NCBI GenBank assembly: GCA_028752905.1
Contig: JAQNBH010000013.1
Location: 20,643,477-20,707,476 of the forward strand
Direction of reading: 5' to 3'
DNA length: 64,000 nt
Source: Cladorhizidae sp. MBARI D1340-BT2
Lineage: Eukaryota; Porifera; Demospongiae; Poecilosclerida; Cladorhizidae
Shown here: one piece after another, positions 1 to 9,410 of the stretch
Numbering within the stretch: position 1 is the stretch's first letter
How the letters are laid out: every line of letters begins with the position of its first letter
Position numbers and translations under genes: made by a program
Notes under the pieces: model-generated
What the model was told of the DNA's origin: nothing
What the model saw: only the letters and a program-made list of their open reading frames with translations
Database searches by the model: none

Positions 1-271
1 TCATATCAAGTCCATTACAGTGAAGTGTGCAGAATATATGGATGTTTGTATCAAGAGAGAGCACTTAGAGAGTCCTATGTTAATAGCTTTACATCAAGTC
101 TATTCAGTGAAGTGTGGATAATCTACGAAGCTAACATGTTTAGCATCAAGTAAGAGTACAATTCATAACTGCCCTAATTAACAAGACCATGTCCCAGATT
201 TTGTCAACTGATAGAGAAGGCCCTTATCTGCAACATGTCAACAGATTATCAATAAATGTAGTGGTTTTTCA

Positions 272-308
272 CTGGCAGGCCACCGCTTTGGCAACTGGAA
301 AACGCCAG
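272..308. repeat. GC-richer patch with small nested inverted repeats
   Basis: In an AT-rich monomer this patch stands out. CTGGC at 272-276 pairs with GCCAG at 304-308, and inside it GCCA at 279-282 pairs with TGGC at 289-292. The stems are only 4-5 bp, so stable folding is uncertain. The patch is conserved in all L units; the only common change is GGCCACC to GGCAACC in class B. Confidence 0.4.
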
Positions 309-470
309 GAAATATCGCAAACCTTACCACTTCAAATCACCATAACTTGCTAATACTTAGAGTACTCAAACTTTTGGCACGTACAAAAGACAGATAATTA
401 GAAGGGCTATCCGGTGGTATAAAAATTATCTTTTTTGGGTAAAGTGTAGAACAGTTATGAGCTTTACGGC

Positions 471-497
471 AAAAAAACAAGATTTTTGGGGGGGAAA
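471..497 (+). repeat. A/T/G homopolymer tract of the long monomer
   Basis: A7-C-A2-G-A-T5-G7-A3 in the reference L1. Other units carry T5G6A4, T6G6A3, T6G5A4, T7G4A4 or T5G6-C-A3, always 15 bases for the T/G/A part, and A10 in place of A7-C-A2. The variants mark sequence classes and are useful for tracing duplications. Confidence 0.9.
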
Positions 498-567
498 TGA
501 GAAACATATAGACCAAATTAGGGCAAATATCAAGATAGAGAACACATAATGAAACCTATCATTCGAA

Positions 568-752
568 TCATATCAAGTCCATTACAGTGAAGTTTGCAGA
601 ATATAATGGATGTTTGATATCAACAGAGAGCACAGGGAGAGACCAATCTTAATAGCTATATATCAAGTTTATTCAGTGAAGTGTGGAGAATCTATGAAGC
701 TAACCTGTCTAGCATCAAGATAGAGAACACATAGAGAAACCTATCATTCGAG
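568..752 (+). repeat. Reference monomer S1 (short, 185 bp)
   Basis: Short monomer between L1 and S2. It has two ~90-bp halves, each opening with ATCAAGT followed by a pyrimidine-rich stretch and CAGTGAAGT, and each containing a second ATCAAG about 45 bp on. Marks: GAAGTTTGCAGAATATAATGG at the start, the CTAACCTGTCTAGC segment, and the end ATTCGAG. Copies in other blocks carry ATTATGG instead of ATAATGG, and some class C copies have GTTAAG for GTGAAG. 35 copies are present. Confidence 0.94.
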
Positions 753-922
753 TCATATCAAGTCCATTACAGTGAAGTATGCATAATAAATGGGTTTTTG
801 GTATCAACAGAGAGCACAGAGAGAGACCTGTCTTAATAGCTATATATCAATGAAGTTTGGAGAATCCATGAAGCTAACATATTTAGCATCAAGAGAGAGC
901 AGAGAGAAACCTATCTTGTGAT
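753..922 (+). repeat. Reference monomer S2 (short, 170 bp)
   Basis: Short monomer after S1. It is shorter because about 10 bp are missing at the start of the second half: S1 reads TATCAAGTTTATTCAGTGAAG where S2 reads TATCAATGAAG. It contains the variable tract AAATGGGTTTTTGG near base 794, replaced by long T runs in class C copies. 35 copies are present, all 170 bp except 42528-42696 (169 bp). Confidence 0.94.
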
Positions 923-1100
923 TCTATCAAGTCCATTACTGTGAAGTATGCAGAATATACGGATGTTTGGTATCAAGAGAGAGAACAGAGAGAGGCCTAC
1001 CTTTAGAGCTATATATCAAGTCTATTAATTGAAGTGTAGAGAATCTATGAAGCTAACATGTTTAGCACAAGATAGAGAACACTGAGAGATACCTATCTTG
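923..1100 (+). repeat. Reference monomer S3 (short, 178 bp)
   Basis: Short monomer between S2 and L2. Marks: start TCTATCAAGTCCATTACTG, GAATATACGG, the GGCCTACCTTTAGAGC segment, TTAATTGAAGTGTAGAG, and the end CCTATCTTG. Class B copies read GCAAAATATACGG instead of GCAGAATATACGG. The S3/L2 boundary lacks about six bases relative to the other boundaries (TCTTGCAAG against CATATCAAG). 39 copies are present, three of them with a replaced 5' end. Confidence 0.94.
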
Positions 1101-1663
1101 CAAGTCCATTACAGTGAAGGGTGCAGAATATATGGATGTTTGGTATCAAGAGAGAGCACTTAGAGAGTCCTATCTTAATAGCTATACATCAAGTCTATTC
1201 AGTGAAGTGTGGATAATCTACGAAGCTAACATGTTTACCATCAAGTAAGAGTACAATTCATAACTGCCCTAATTAACAAGACCAAAGTCCCAGATTTTGT
1301 CAACTGATAGAGAAGGCCCTTATCTGCAACATATCAACAGATTATCAATAAATGTAGTGGTTTTTCACTGGCAGGCCACCGCTTTGGCAACTGGAAAACG
1401 CCAGGAAATATCGCAAACCTTACCACTTCAAATCGTCATAACTTGCTAATACTTAGAGTACTCAAACTTTTGGCACGTACAAAAGACAGATAATTAGAAG
1501 GGCTATCCGATGATATAAAAATTATCTTTTTTGGATAAAGTTTAGAAAAGTTATGAGCTTTACGGCAAAAAAACAAGATTTTTGGGGGGAAAATGAGAAA
1601 CATATAGACCAAATTAGGGCAAATATCAAGATAGAGAACACATAATGAAACCTATCATTCGAA
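1101..1663 (+). repeat. Reference monomer L2 (long, 563 bp)
   Basis: Second long monomer of the HOR, closely related to L1. Marks: GTTTGGTATCAAG, CTATCTTAATAGCTATAC, TTTACCATCAAG, ACCAAAGTCCC (destroying the ATG present in L1), CAACATATC, AATCGTCAT, CCGATGAT and GATAAAGTTTAGAAAAG. Later copies read CATCAACTC for CATCAAGTC and, in class C, ACCATGTCCC, which makes them 562 bp. Both long monomers share the same insert at the same site, so the insertion came before L1 and L2 diverged (inference). Confidence 0.94.
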
Positions 1664-3326
1664 TCATATCAAGTCCATTACAGTGAAGTGTGCAGAATAT
1701 ATGGATGTTTGTATCAAGAGAGAGCACTTAGAGAGTCCTATGTTAATAGCTTTACATCAAGTCTATTCAGTGAAGTGTGGATAATCTACGAAGCTAACAT
1801 GTTTAGCATCAAGTAAGAGTACAATTCATAACTGCCCTAATTAACAAGACCATGTCCCAGATTTTGTCAACTGATAGAGAAGGCCCTTATCTGCAACATG
1901 TCAACAGATTATCAATAAATGTAGTGGTTTTTCACTGGCAGGCCACCGCTTTGGCAACTGGAAAACGCCAGGAAATATCGCAAACCTTACCACTTCAAAT
2001 CACCATAACTTGCTAATACTTAGAGTACTCAAACTTTTGGCACGTACAAAAGACAGATAATTAGAAGGGCTATCCGGTGGTATAAAAATTATCTTTTTTG
2101 GGTAAAGTGTAGAACAGTTATGAGCTTTACGGCAAAAAAACAAGATTTTTGGGGGGGAAATGAGAAACATATAGACCAAATTAGGGCAAATATCAAGATA
2201 GAGAACACATAATGAAACCTATCATTCGAATCATATCAAGTCCATTACAGTGAAGTTTGCAGAATATAATGGATGTTTGATATCAACAGAGAGCACAGGG
2301 AGAGACCAATCTTAATAGCTATATATCAAGTTTATTCAGTGAAGTGTGGAGAATCTATGAAGCTAACCTGTCTAGCATCAAGATAGAGAACACATAGAGA
2401 AACCTATCATTCGAGTCATATCAAGTCCATTACAGTGAAGTATGCATAATAAATGGGTTTTTGGTATCAACAGAGAGCACAGAGAGAGACCTGTCTTAAT
2501 AGCTATATATCAATGAAGTTTGGAGAATCCATGAAGCTAACATATTTAGCATCAAGAGAGAGCAGAGAGAAACCTATCTTGTGATTCTATCAAGTCCATT
2601 ACTGTGAAGTATGCAGAATATACGGATGTTTGGTATCAAGAGAGAGAACAGAGAGAGGCCTACCTTTAGAGCTATATATCAAGTCTATTAATTGAAGTGT
2701 AGAGAATCTATGAAGCTAACATGTTTAGCACAAGATAGAGAACACTGAGAGATACCTATCTTGCAAGTCCATTACAGTGAAGGGTGCAGAATATATGGAT
2801 GTTTGGTATCAAGAGAGAGCACTTAGAGAGTCCTATCTTAATAGCTATACATCAAGTCTATTCAGTGAAGTGTGGATAATCTACGAAGCTAACATGTTTA
2901 CCATCAAGTAAGAGTACAATTCATAACTGCCCTAATTAACAAGACCAAAGTCCCAGATTTTGTCAACTGATAGAGAAGGCCCTTATCTGCAACATATCAA
3001 CAGATTATCAATAAATGTAGTGGTTTTTCACTGGCAGGCCACCGCTTTGGCAACTGGAAAACGCCAGGAAATATCGCAAACCTTACCACTTCAAATCGTC
3101 ATAACTTGCTAATACTTAGAGTACTCAAACTTTTGGCACGTACAAAAGACAGATAATTAGAAGGGCTATCCGATGATATAAAAATTATCTTTTTTGGATA
3201 AAGTTTAGAAAAGTTATGAGCTTTACGGCAAAAAAACAAGATTTTTGGGGGGAAAATGAGAAACATATAGACCAAATTAGGGCAAATATCAAGATAGAGA
3301 ACACATAATGAAACCTATCATTCGAA
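1664..3326 (+). repeat. HOR copy 2, complete
   Basis: L1 1664, S1 2231, S2 2416, S3 2586, L2 2764. I noticed no difference from 1-1663. Confidence 0.95.
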
Positions 3327-4989
3327 TCATATCAAGTCCATTACAGTGAAGTGTGCAGAATATATGGATGTTTGTATCAAGAGAGAGCACTTAGAGAGTC
3401 CTATGTTAATAGCTTTACATCAAGTCTATTCAGTGAAGTGTGGATAATCTACGAAGCTAACATGTTTAGCATCAAGTAAGAGTACAATTCATAACTGCCC
3501 TAATTAACAAGACCATGTCCCAGATTTTGTCAACTGATAGAGAAGGCCCTTATCTGCAACATGTCAACAGATTATCAATAAATGTAGTGGTTTTTCACTG
3601 GCAGGCCACCGCTTTGGCAACTGGAAAACGCCAGGAAATATCGCAAACCTTACCACTTCAAATCACCATAACTTGCTAATACTTAGAGTACTCAAACTTT
3701 TGGCACGTACAAAAGACAGATAATTAGAAGGGCTATCCGGTGGTATAAAAATTATCTTTTTTGGGTAAAGTGTAGAACAGTTATGAGCTTTACGGCAAAA
3801 AAACAAGATTTTTGGGGGGGAAATGAGAAACATATAGACCAAATTAGGGCAAATATCAAGATAGAGAACACATAATGAAACCTATCATTCGAATCATATC
3901 AAGTCCATTACAGTGAAGTTTGCAGAATATAATGGATGTTTGATATCAACAGAGAGCACAGGGAGAGACCAATCTTAATAGCTATATATCAAGTTTATTC
4001 AGTGAAGTGTGGAGAATCTATGAAGCTAACCTGTCTAGCATCAAGATAGAGAACACATAGAGAAACCTATCATTCGAGTCATATCAAGTCCATTACAGTG
4101 AAGTATGCATAATAAATGGGTTTTTGGTATCAACAGAGAGCACAGAGAGAGACCTGTCTTAATAGCTATATATCAATGAAGTTTGGAGAATCCATGAAGC
4201 TAACATATTTAGCATCAAGAGAGAGCAGAGAGAAACCTATCTTGTGATTCTATCAAGTCCATTACTGTGAAGTATGCAGAATATACGGATGTTTGGTATC
4301 AAGAGAGAGAACAGAGAGAGGCCTACCTTTAGAGCTATATATCAAGTCTATTAATTGAAGTGTAGAGAATCTATGAAGCTAACATTTTTAGCACAAGATA
4401 GAGAACACTGAGAGATACCTATCTTGCAAGTCCATTACAGTGAAGGGTGCAGAATATATGGATGTTTGGTATCAAGAGAGAGCACTTAGAGAGTCCTATC
4501 TTAATAGCTATACATCAAGTCTATTCAGTGAAGTGTGGATAATCTACGAAGCTAACATGTTTACCATCAAGTAAGAGTACAATTCATAACTGCCCTAATT
4601 AACAAGACCAAAGTCCCAGATTTTGTCAACTGATAGAGAAGGCCCTTATCTGCAACATATCAACAGATTATCAATAAATGTAGTGGTTTTTCACTGGCAG
4701 GCCACCGCTTTGGCAACTGGAAAACGCCAGGAAATATCGCAAACCTTACCACTTCAAATCGTCATAACTTGCTAATACTTAGAGTACTCAAACTTTTGGC
4801 ACGTACAAAAGACAGATAATTAGAAGGGCTATCCGATGATATAAAAATTATCTTTTTTGGATAAAGTTTAGAAAAGTTATGAGCTTTACGGCAAAAAAAC
4901 AAGATTTTTGGGGGGAAAATGAGAAACATATAGACCAAATTAGGGCAAATATCAAGATAGAGAACACATAATGAAACCTATCATTCGAA
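3327..4989 (+). repeat. HOR copy 3, complete
   Basis: L1 3327, S1 3894, S2 4079, S3 4249, L2 4427. S3 has a private T at 4386 (AACATTTTTA for AACATGTTTA). Confidence 0.95.
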
Positions 4990-6651
4990 TCATATCAAGT
5001 CCATTACAGTGAAGTGTGCAGAATATATGGATGTTTGTATCAAGAGAGAGCACTTAGAGAGTCCTATGTTAATAGCTTTACATCAAGTCTATTCAGTGAA
5101 GTGTGGATAATCTACGAAGCTAACATGTTTAGCATCAAGTAAGAGTACAATTCATAACTGCCCTAATTAACAAGACCATGTCCCAGATTTTGTCAACTGA
5201 TAGAGAAGGCCCTTATCTGCAACATGTCAACAGATTATCAATAAATGTAGTGGTTTTTCACTGGCAGGCCACCGCTTTGGCAACTGGAAAACGCCAGGAA
5301 ATATCGCAAACCTTACCACTTCAAATCACCATAACTTGCTAATACTTAGAGTACTCAAACTTTTGGCACGTACAAAAGACAGATAATTAGAAGGGCTATC
5401 CGGTGGTATAAAAATTATCTTTTTTGGGTAAAGTGTAGAACAGTTATGAGCTTTACGGCAAAAAAACAAGATTTTTGGGGGGGAAATGAGAAACATATAG
5501 ACCAAATTAGGGCAAATATCAAGATAGAGAACACATAATGAAACCTATCATTCGAATCATATCAAGTCCATTACAGTGAAGTTTGCAGAATATAATGGAT
5601 GTTTGATATCAACAGAGAGCACAGGGAGAGACCAATCTTAATAGCTATATATCAAGTTTATTCAGTGAAGTGTGGAGAATCTATGAAGCTAACCTGTCTA
5701 GCATCAAGATAGAGAACACATAGAGAAACCTATCATTCGAGTCATATCAAGTCCATTACAGTGAAGTATGCATAATAAATGGGTTTTTGGTATCAACAGA
5801 GAGCACAGAGAGAGACCTGTCTTAATAGCTATATATCAATGAAGTTTGGAGAATCCATGAAGCTAACATATTTAGCATCAAGAGAGAGCAGAGAGAAACC
5901 TATCTTGTGATTCTATCAAGTCCATTACTGTGAAGTATGCAGAATATACGGATGTTTGGTATCAAGAGAGAGAACAGAGAGAGGCCTACCTTTAGAGCTA
6001 TATATCAAGTCTATTAATTGAAGTGTAGAGAATCTATGAAGCTAACATGTTTAGCACAAGATAGAGAACACTGAGAGATACCTATCTTGCAAGTCCATTA
6101 CAGTGAAGTGTGCAGAATATATGGATGTTTGGTATCAAGAGAGAGCACTTAGAGAGTCCTATGTTAATAGCTTTACATCAAGTCTATTCAGTGAAGTGTG
6201 GATAATCTACGAAGCTAACATGTTTAGCATCAAGTAAGAGTACAATTCATAACTGCCCTAATTAACAAGACCATGTCCCAGATTTTGTCAACTGATAGAG
6301 AAGGCCCTTATCTGCAACATGTCAACAGATTATCAATAAATGTAGTGGTTTTTCACTGGCAGGCCACCGCTTTGGCAACTGGAAAACGCCAGGAAATATC
6401 GCAAACCTTACCACTTCAAATCACCATAACTTGCTAATACTTAGAGTACTCAAACTTTTGGCACGTACAAAAGACAGATAATTAGAAGGGCTATCCGGTG
6501 GTATAAAAATTATCTTTTTTGGGTAAAGTGTAGAACAGTTATGAGCTTTACGGCAAAAAAACAAGATTTTTGGGGGGGAAATGAGAAACATATAGACCAA
6601 ATTAGGGCAAATATCAAGATAGAGAACACATAATGAAACCTATCATTCGAA
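4990..6651 (+). repeat. HOR copy 4 ending in an L2/L1 hybrid
   Basis: L1 4990, S1 5557, S2 5742, S3 5912, then a long unit at 6090-6651 that starts as L2 (TTGCAAGTCC, TTTGGTATC) and continues as L1 (CTATGTTAATAGC, TTTAGCATC, CCGGTGGTAT). The switch lies between about 6130 and 6165. S1 follows directly. Confidence 0.93.
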
Positions 6652-7747
6652 TCATATCAAGTCCATTACAGTGAAGTTTGCAGAATATAATGGATGTTTG
6701 ATATCAACAGAGAGCACAGGGAGAGACCAATCTTAATAGCTATATATCAAGTTTATTCAGTGAAGTGTGGAGAATCTATGAAGCTAACCTGTCTAGCATC
6801 AAGATAGAGAACACATAGAGAAACCTATCATTCGAGTCATATCAAGTCCATTACAGTGAAGTATGCATAATAAATGGGTTTTTGGTATCAACAGAGAGCA
6901 CAGAGAGAGACCTGTCTTAATAGCTATATATCAATGAAGTTTGGAGAATCCATGAAGCTAACATATTTAGCATCAAGAGAGAGCAGAGAGAAACCTATCT
7001 TGTGATTCTATCAAGTCCATTACTGTGAAGTATGCAGAATATACGGATGTTTGGTATCAAGAGAGAGAACAGAGAGAGGCCTACCTTTAGAGCTATATAT
7101 CAAGTCTATTAATTGAAGTGTAGAGAATCTATGAAGCTAACATGTTTAGCACAAGATAGAGAACACTGAGAGATACCTATCTTGCAAGTCCATTACAGTG
7201 AAGGGTGCAGAATAAATGGATGTTTGGTATCAAGAGAGAGCACTTAGAGAGTCCTATCTTAATAGCTATACATCAAGTCTATTCAGTGAAGTGTGGATAA
7301 TCTACGAAGCTAACATGTTTACCATCAAGTAAGAGTACAATTCATAACTGCCCTAATTAACAAGACCAAAGTCCCAGATTTTGTCAACTGATAGAGAAGG
7401 CCCTTATCTGCAACATATCAACAGATTATCAATAAATGTAGTGGTTTTTCACTGGCAGGCCACCGCTTTGGCAACTGGAAAACGCCAGGAAATATCGCAA
7501 ACCTTACCACTTCAAATCGTCATAACTTGCTAATACTTAGAGTACTCAAACTTTTGGCACGTACAAAAGACAGATAATTAGAAGGGCTATCCGATGATAT
7601 AAAAATTATCTTTTTTGGATAAAGTTTAGAAAAGTTATGAGCTTTACGGCAAAAAAACAAGATTTTTGGGGGGAAAATGAGAAACATATAGACCAAATTA
7701 GGGCAAATATCAAGATAGAGAACACATAATGAAACCTATCATTCGAA
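6652..7747 (+). repeat. HOR copy 5 lacking L1 (S1-S2-S3-L2)
   Basis: S1 6652, S2 6837, S3 7007, L2 7185. The copy takes its long unit from the preceding hybrid, so one L has been lost. L2 has a private A at 7215 (AATAAATGG). Confidence 0.93.
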
Positions 7748-9410
7748 TCATATCAAGTCCATTACAGTGAAGTGTGCAGAATATATGGATGTTTGTATCA
7801 AGAGAGAGCACTTAGAGAGTCCTATGTTAATAGCTTTACATCAAGTCTATTCAGTGAAGTGTGGATAATCTACGAAGCTAACATGTTTAGCATCAAGTAA
7901 GAGTACAATTCATAACTGCCCTAATTAACAAGACCATGTCCCAGATTTTGTCAACTGATAGAGAAGGCCCTTATCTGCAACATGTCAACAGATTATCAAT
8001 AAATGTAGTGGTTTTTCACTGGCAGGCCACCGCTTTGGCAACTGGAAAACGCCAGGAAATATCGCAAACCTTACCACTTCAAATCACCATAACTTGCTAA
8101 TACTTAGAGTACTCAAACTTTTGGCACGTACAAAAGACAGATAATTAGAAGGGCTATCCGGTGGTATAAAAATTATCTTTTTTGGGTAAAGTGTAGAACA
8201 GTTATGAGCTTTACGGCAAAAAAACAAGATTTTTGGGGGGGAAATGAGAAACATATAGACCAAATTAGGGCAAATATCAAGATAGAGAACACATAATGAA
8301 ACCTATCATTCGAATCATATCAAGTCCATTACAGTGAAGTTTGCAGAATATAATGGATGTTTGATATCAACAGAGAGCACAGGGAGAGACCAATCTTAAT
8401 AGCTATATATCAAGTTTATTCAGTGAAGTGTGGAGAATCTATGAAGCTAACCTGTCTAGCATCAAGATAGAGAACACATAGAGAAACCTATCATTCGAGT
8501 CATATCAAGTCCATTACAGTGAAGTATGCATAATAAATGGGTTTTTGGTATCAACAGAGAGCACAGAGAGAGACCTGTCTTAATAGCTATATATCAATGA
8601 AGTTTGGAGAATCCATGAAGCTAACATATTTAGCATCAAGAGAGAGCAGAGAGAAACCTATCTTGTGATTCTATCAAGTCCATTACTGTGAAGTATGCAG
8701 AATATACGGATGTTTGGTATCAAGAGAGAGAACAGAGAGAGGCCTACCTTTAGAGCTATATATCAAGTCTATTAATTGAAGTGTAGAGAATCTATGAAGC
8801 TAACATGTTTAGCACAAGATAGAGAACACTGAGAGATACCTATCTTGCAAGTCCATTACAGTGAAGGGTGCAGAATATATGGATGTTTGGTATCAAGAGA
8901 GAGCACTTAGAGAGTCCTATCTTAATAGCTATACATCAAGTCTATTCAGTGAAGTGTGGATAATCTACGAAGCTAACATGTTTACCATCAAGTAAGAGTA
9001 CAATTCATAACTGCCCTAATTAACAAGACCAAAGTCCCAGATTTTGTCAACTGATAGAGAAGGCCCTTATCTGCAACATATCAACAGATTATCAATAAAT
9101 GTAGTGGTTTTTCACTGGCAGGCCACCGCTTTGGCAACTGGAAAACGCCAGGAAATATCGCAAACCTTACCACTTCAAATCGTCATAACTTGCTAATACT
9201 TAGAGTACTCAAAAATGTGGCACGTACAAAAGACAGATAATTAGAAGGGCTATCCGGTGATATAAAAATTATCTTTTTTGGGTAAAGTGTAGAACAGTTA
9301 TGAGCTTTACGGCAAAAAAACAAGATTTTTTGGGGGGAAATGAGAAACATATAGACCAAATTAGGGCAAATATCAAGATAGAGAACACATAATGAAACCT
9401 ATCATTCGAA
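7748..9410 (+). repeat. HOR copy 6 ending in an L2/L1 hybrid
   Basis: L1 7748, S1 8315, S2 8500, S3 8670, then hybrid 8848-9410. The hybrid is class A L2 up to CGTCATAACTTGC, then CAAAAATGTGG (seen nowhere else), then CCGGTGAT, GGGTAAAGTGTAGAACAG and T6G6A3. It is the boundary between class A and class C. Confidence 0.92.

Larger units (their letters stand above)
170..525. repeat. Inverted 10-bp pair near the ends of the L insert
   Basis: TGCCCTAATT at 170-179 is the exact reverse complement of AATTAGGGCA at 516-525, close to both ends of the insert. This could be the terminal inverted repeats of a small non-autonomous DNA transposon of 356 bp. Against this, the match does not extend either way, the outer flanks (CATAAC and AATATC) are not a target duplication, and the left copy lies where a monomer half would read TCCTATCTTAAT, so it may be satellite-derived. 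Present in every complete L unit. Confidence 0.35.
151..534 (+). repeat. 384-bp insert inside the long monomer, bounded by ATCAAG copies
   Basis: S monomers run from GCATCAAG straight into ATAGAGAACACAT. In L the same two pieces are separated: ATCAAG at 145-150, then 378 bp, then ATCAAG at 529-534 followed by ATAGAGAACACAT. The first ~35 bp still resemble the continuation of a monomer half, so the truly foreign part may begin near 180. The rest has no visible relation to the satellite. ATCAAG could be a 6-bp target duplication, but it also recurs throughout the satellite, so recombination at that motif is equally possible. No open reading frame of note, no poly-A end typical of a retroposon, no TG...CA termini. 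It occurs in all 79 L units; the last is cut by the window end. Confidence 0.75.
1..567 (+). repeat. Reference monomer L1 (long, 567 bp)
   Basis: Reference copy of the long monomer. Positions 1-150 and 535-567 match the short monomers; 151-534 is extra sequence found only in L units. L1 is told from L2 by 'GTTTGTATCAAG' near base 45, 'CTATGTTAATAGCTTT' near base 75, TTTAGCATCAAG at the left edge of the insert, ATGTCCCAG near base 189 and CCGGTGGTAT near base 410. L1 normally follows L2 and precedes S1. There are 40 L1-headed units in the window, all 567 bp. Confidence 0.95.
1..9210 (+). repeat. Class A block of HOR copies
   Basis: Six near-identical HOR copies, two of them followed by a copy that lacks L1. 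L1 units have CCGGTGGTAT and T5G7A3; L2 units have ACCAAAG, CGTCAT and CCGATGAT; S2 has AAATGGGTTTTTGG. Only isolated differences were seen by eye, for example G to T at 4386 and T to A at 7215. The right edge lies inside the L unit 8848-9410, which changes from class A L2 to another sequence near 9210. Confidence 0.8.

Noticed and set aside
189..353. A 54-codon open reading frame starting at ATG 189 in L1, repeated in most L units; the class B C-to-A change in it is synonymous.
   Set aside because: It is short, lies wholly in the satellite insert, loses its start codon in class A and B L2 units (ACCAAAG), and shows no recognisable domain. Repetition of the array explains its recurrence.
431..437. 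T-run in L (TTTTTT near 431) as a terminator.
   Set aside because: No stem precedes it and there is no gene to terminate.
483..494. T5G7 as a telomere-like (TTTTGGGG) repeat.
   Set aside because: It occurs once per long monomer, is not tandem, and its composition shifts between copies.
151..534. L insert as a solo LTR.
   Set aside because: No TG...CA ends, no polypurine tract or primer binding site next to it, and the flanking ATCAAG is a common satellite motif.
568..752. S1 as a tRNA gene because of the TTCGAGTC core.
   Set aside because: No cloverleaf can be drawn by eye; there is no matching acceptor stem or anticodon arm.
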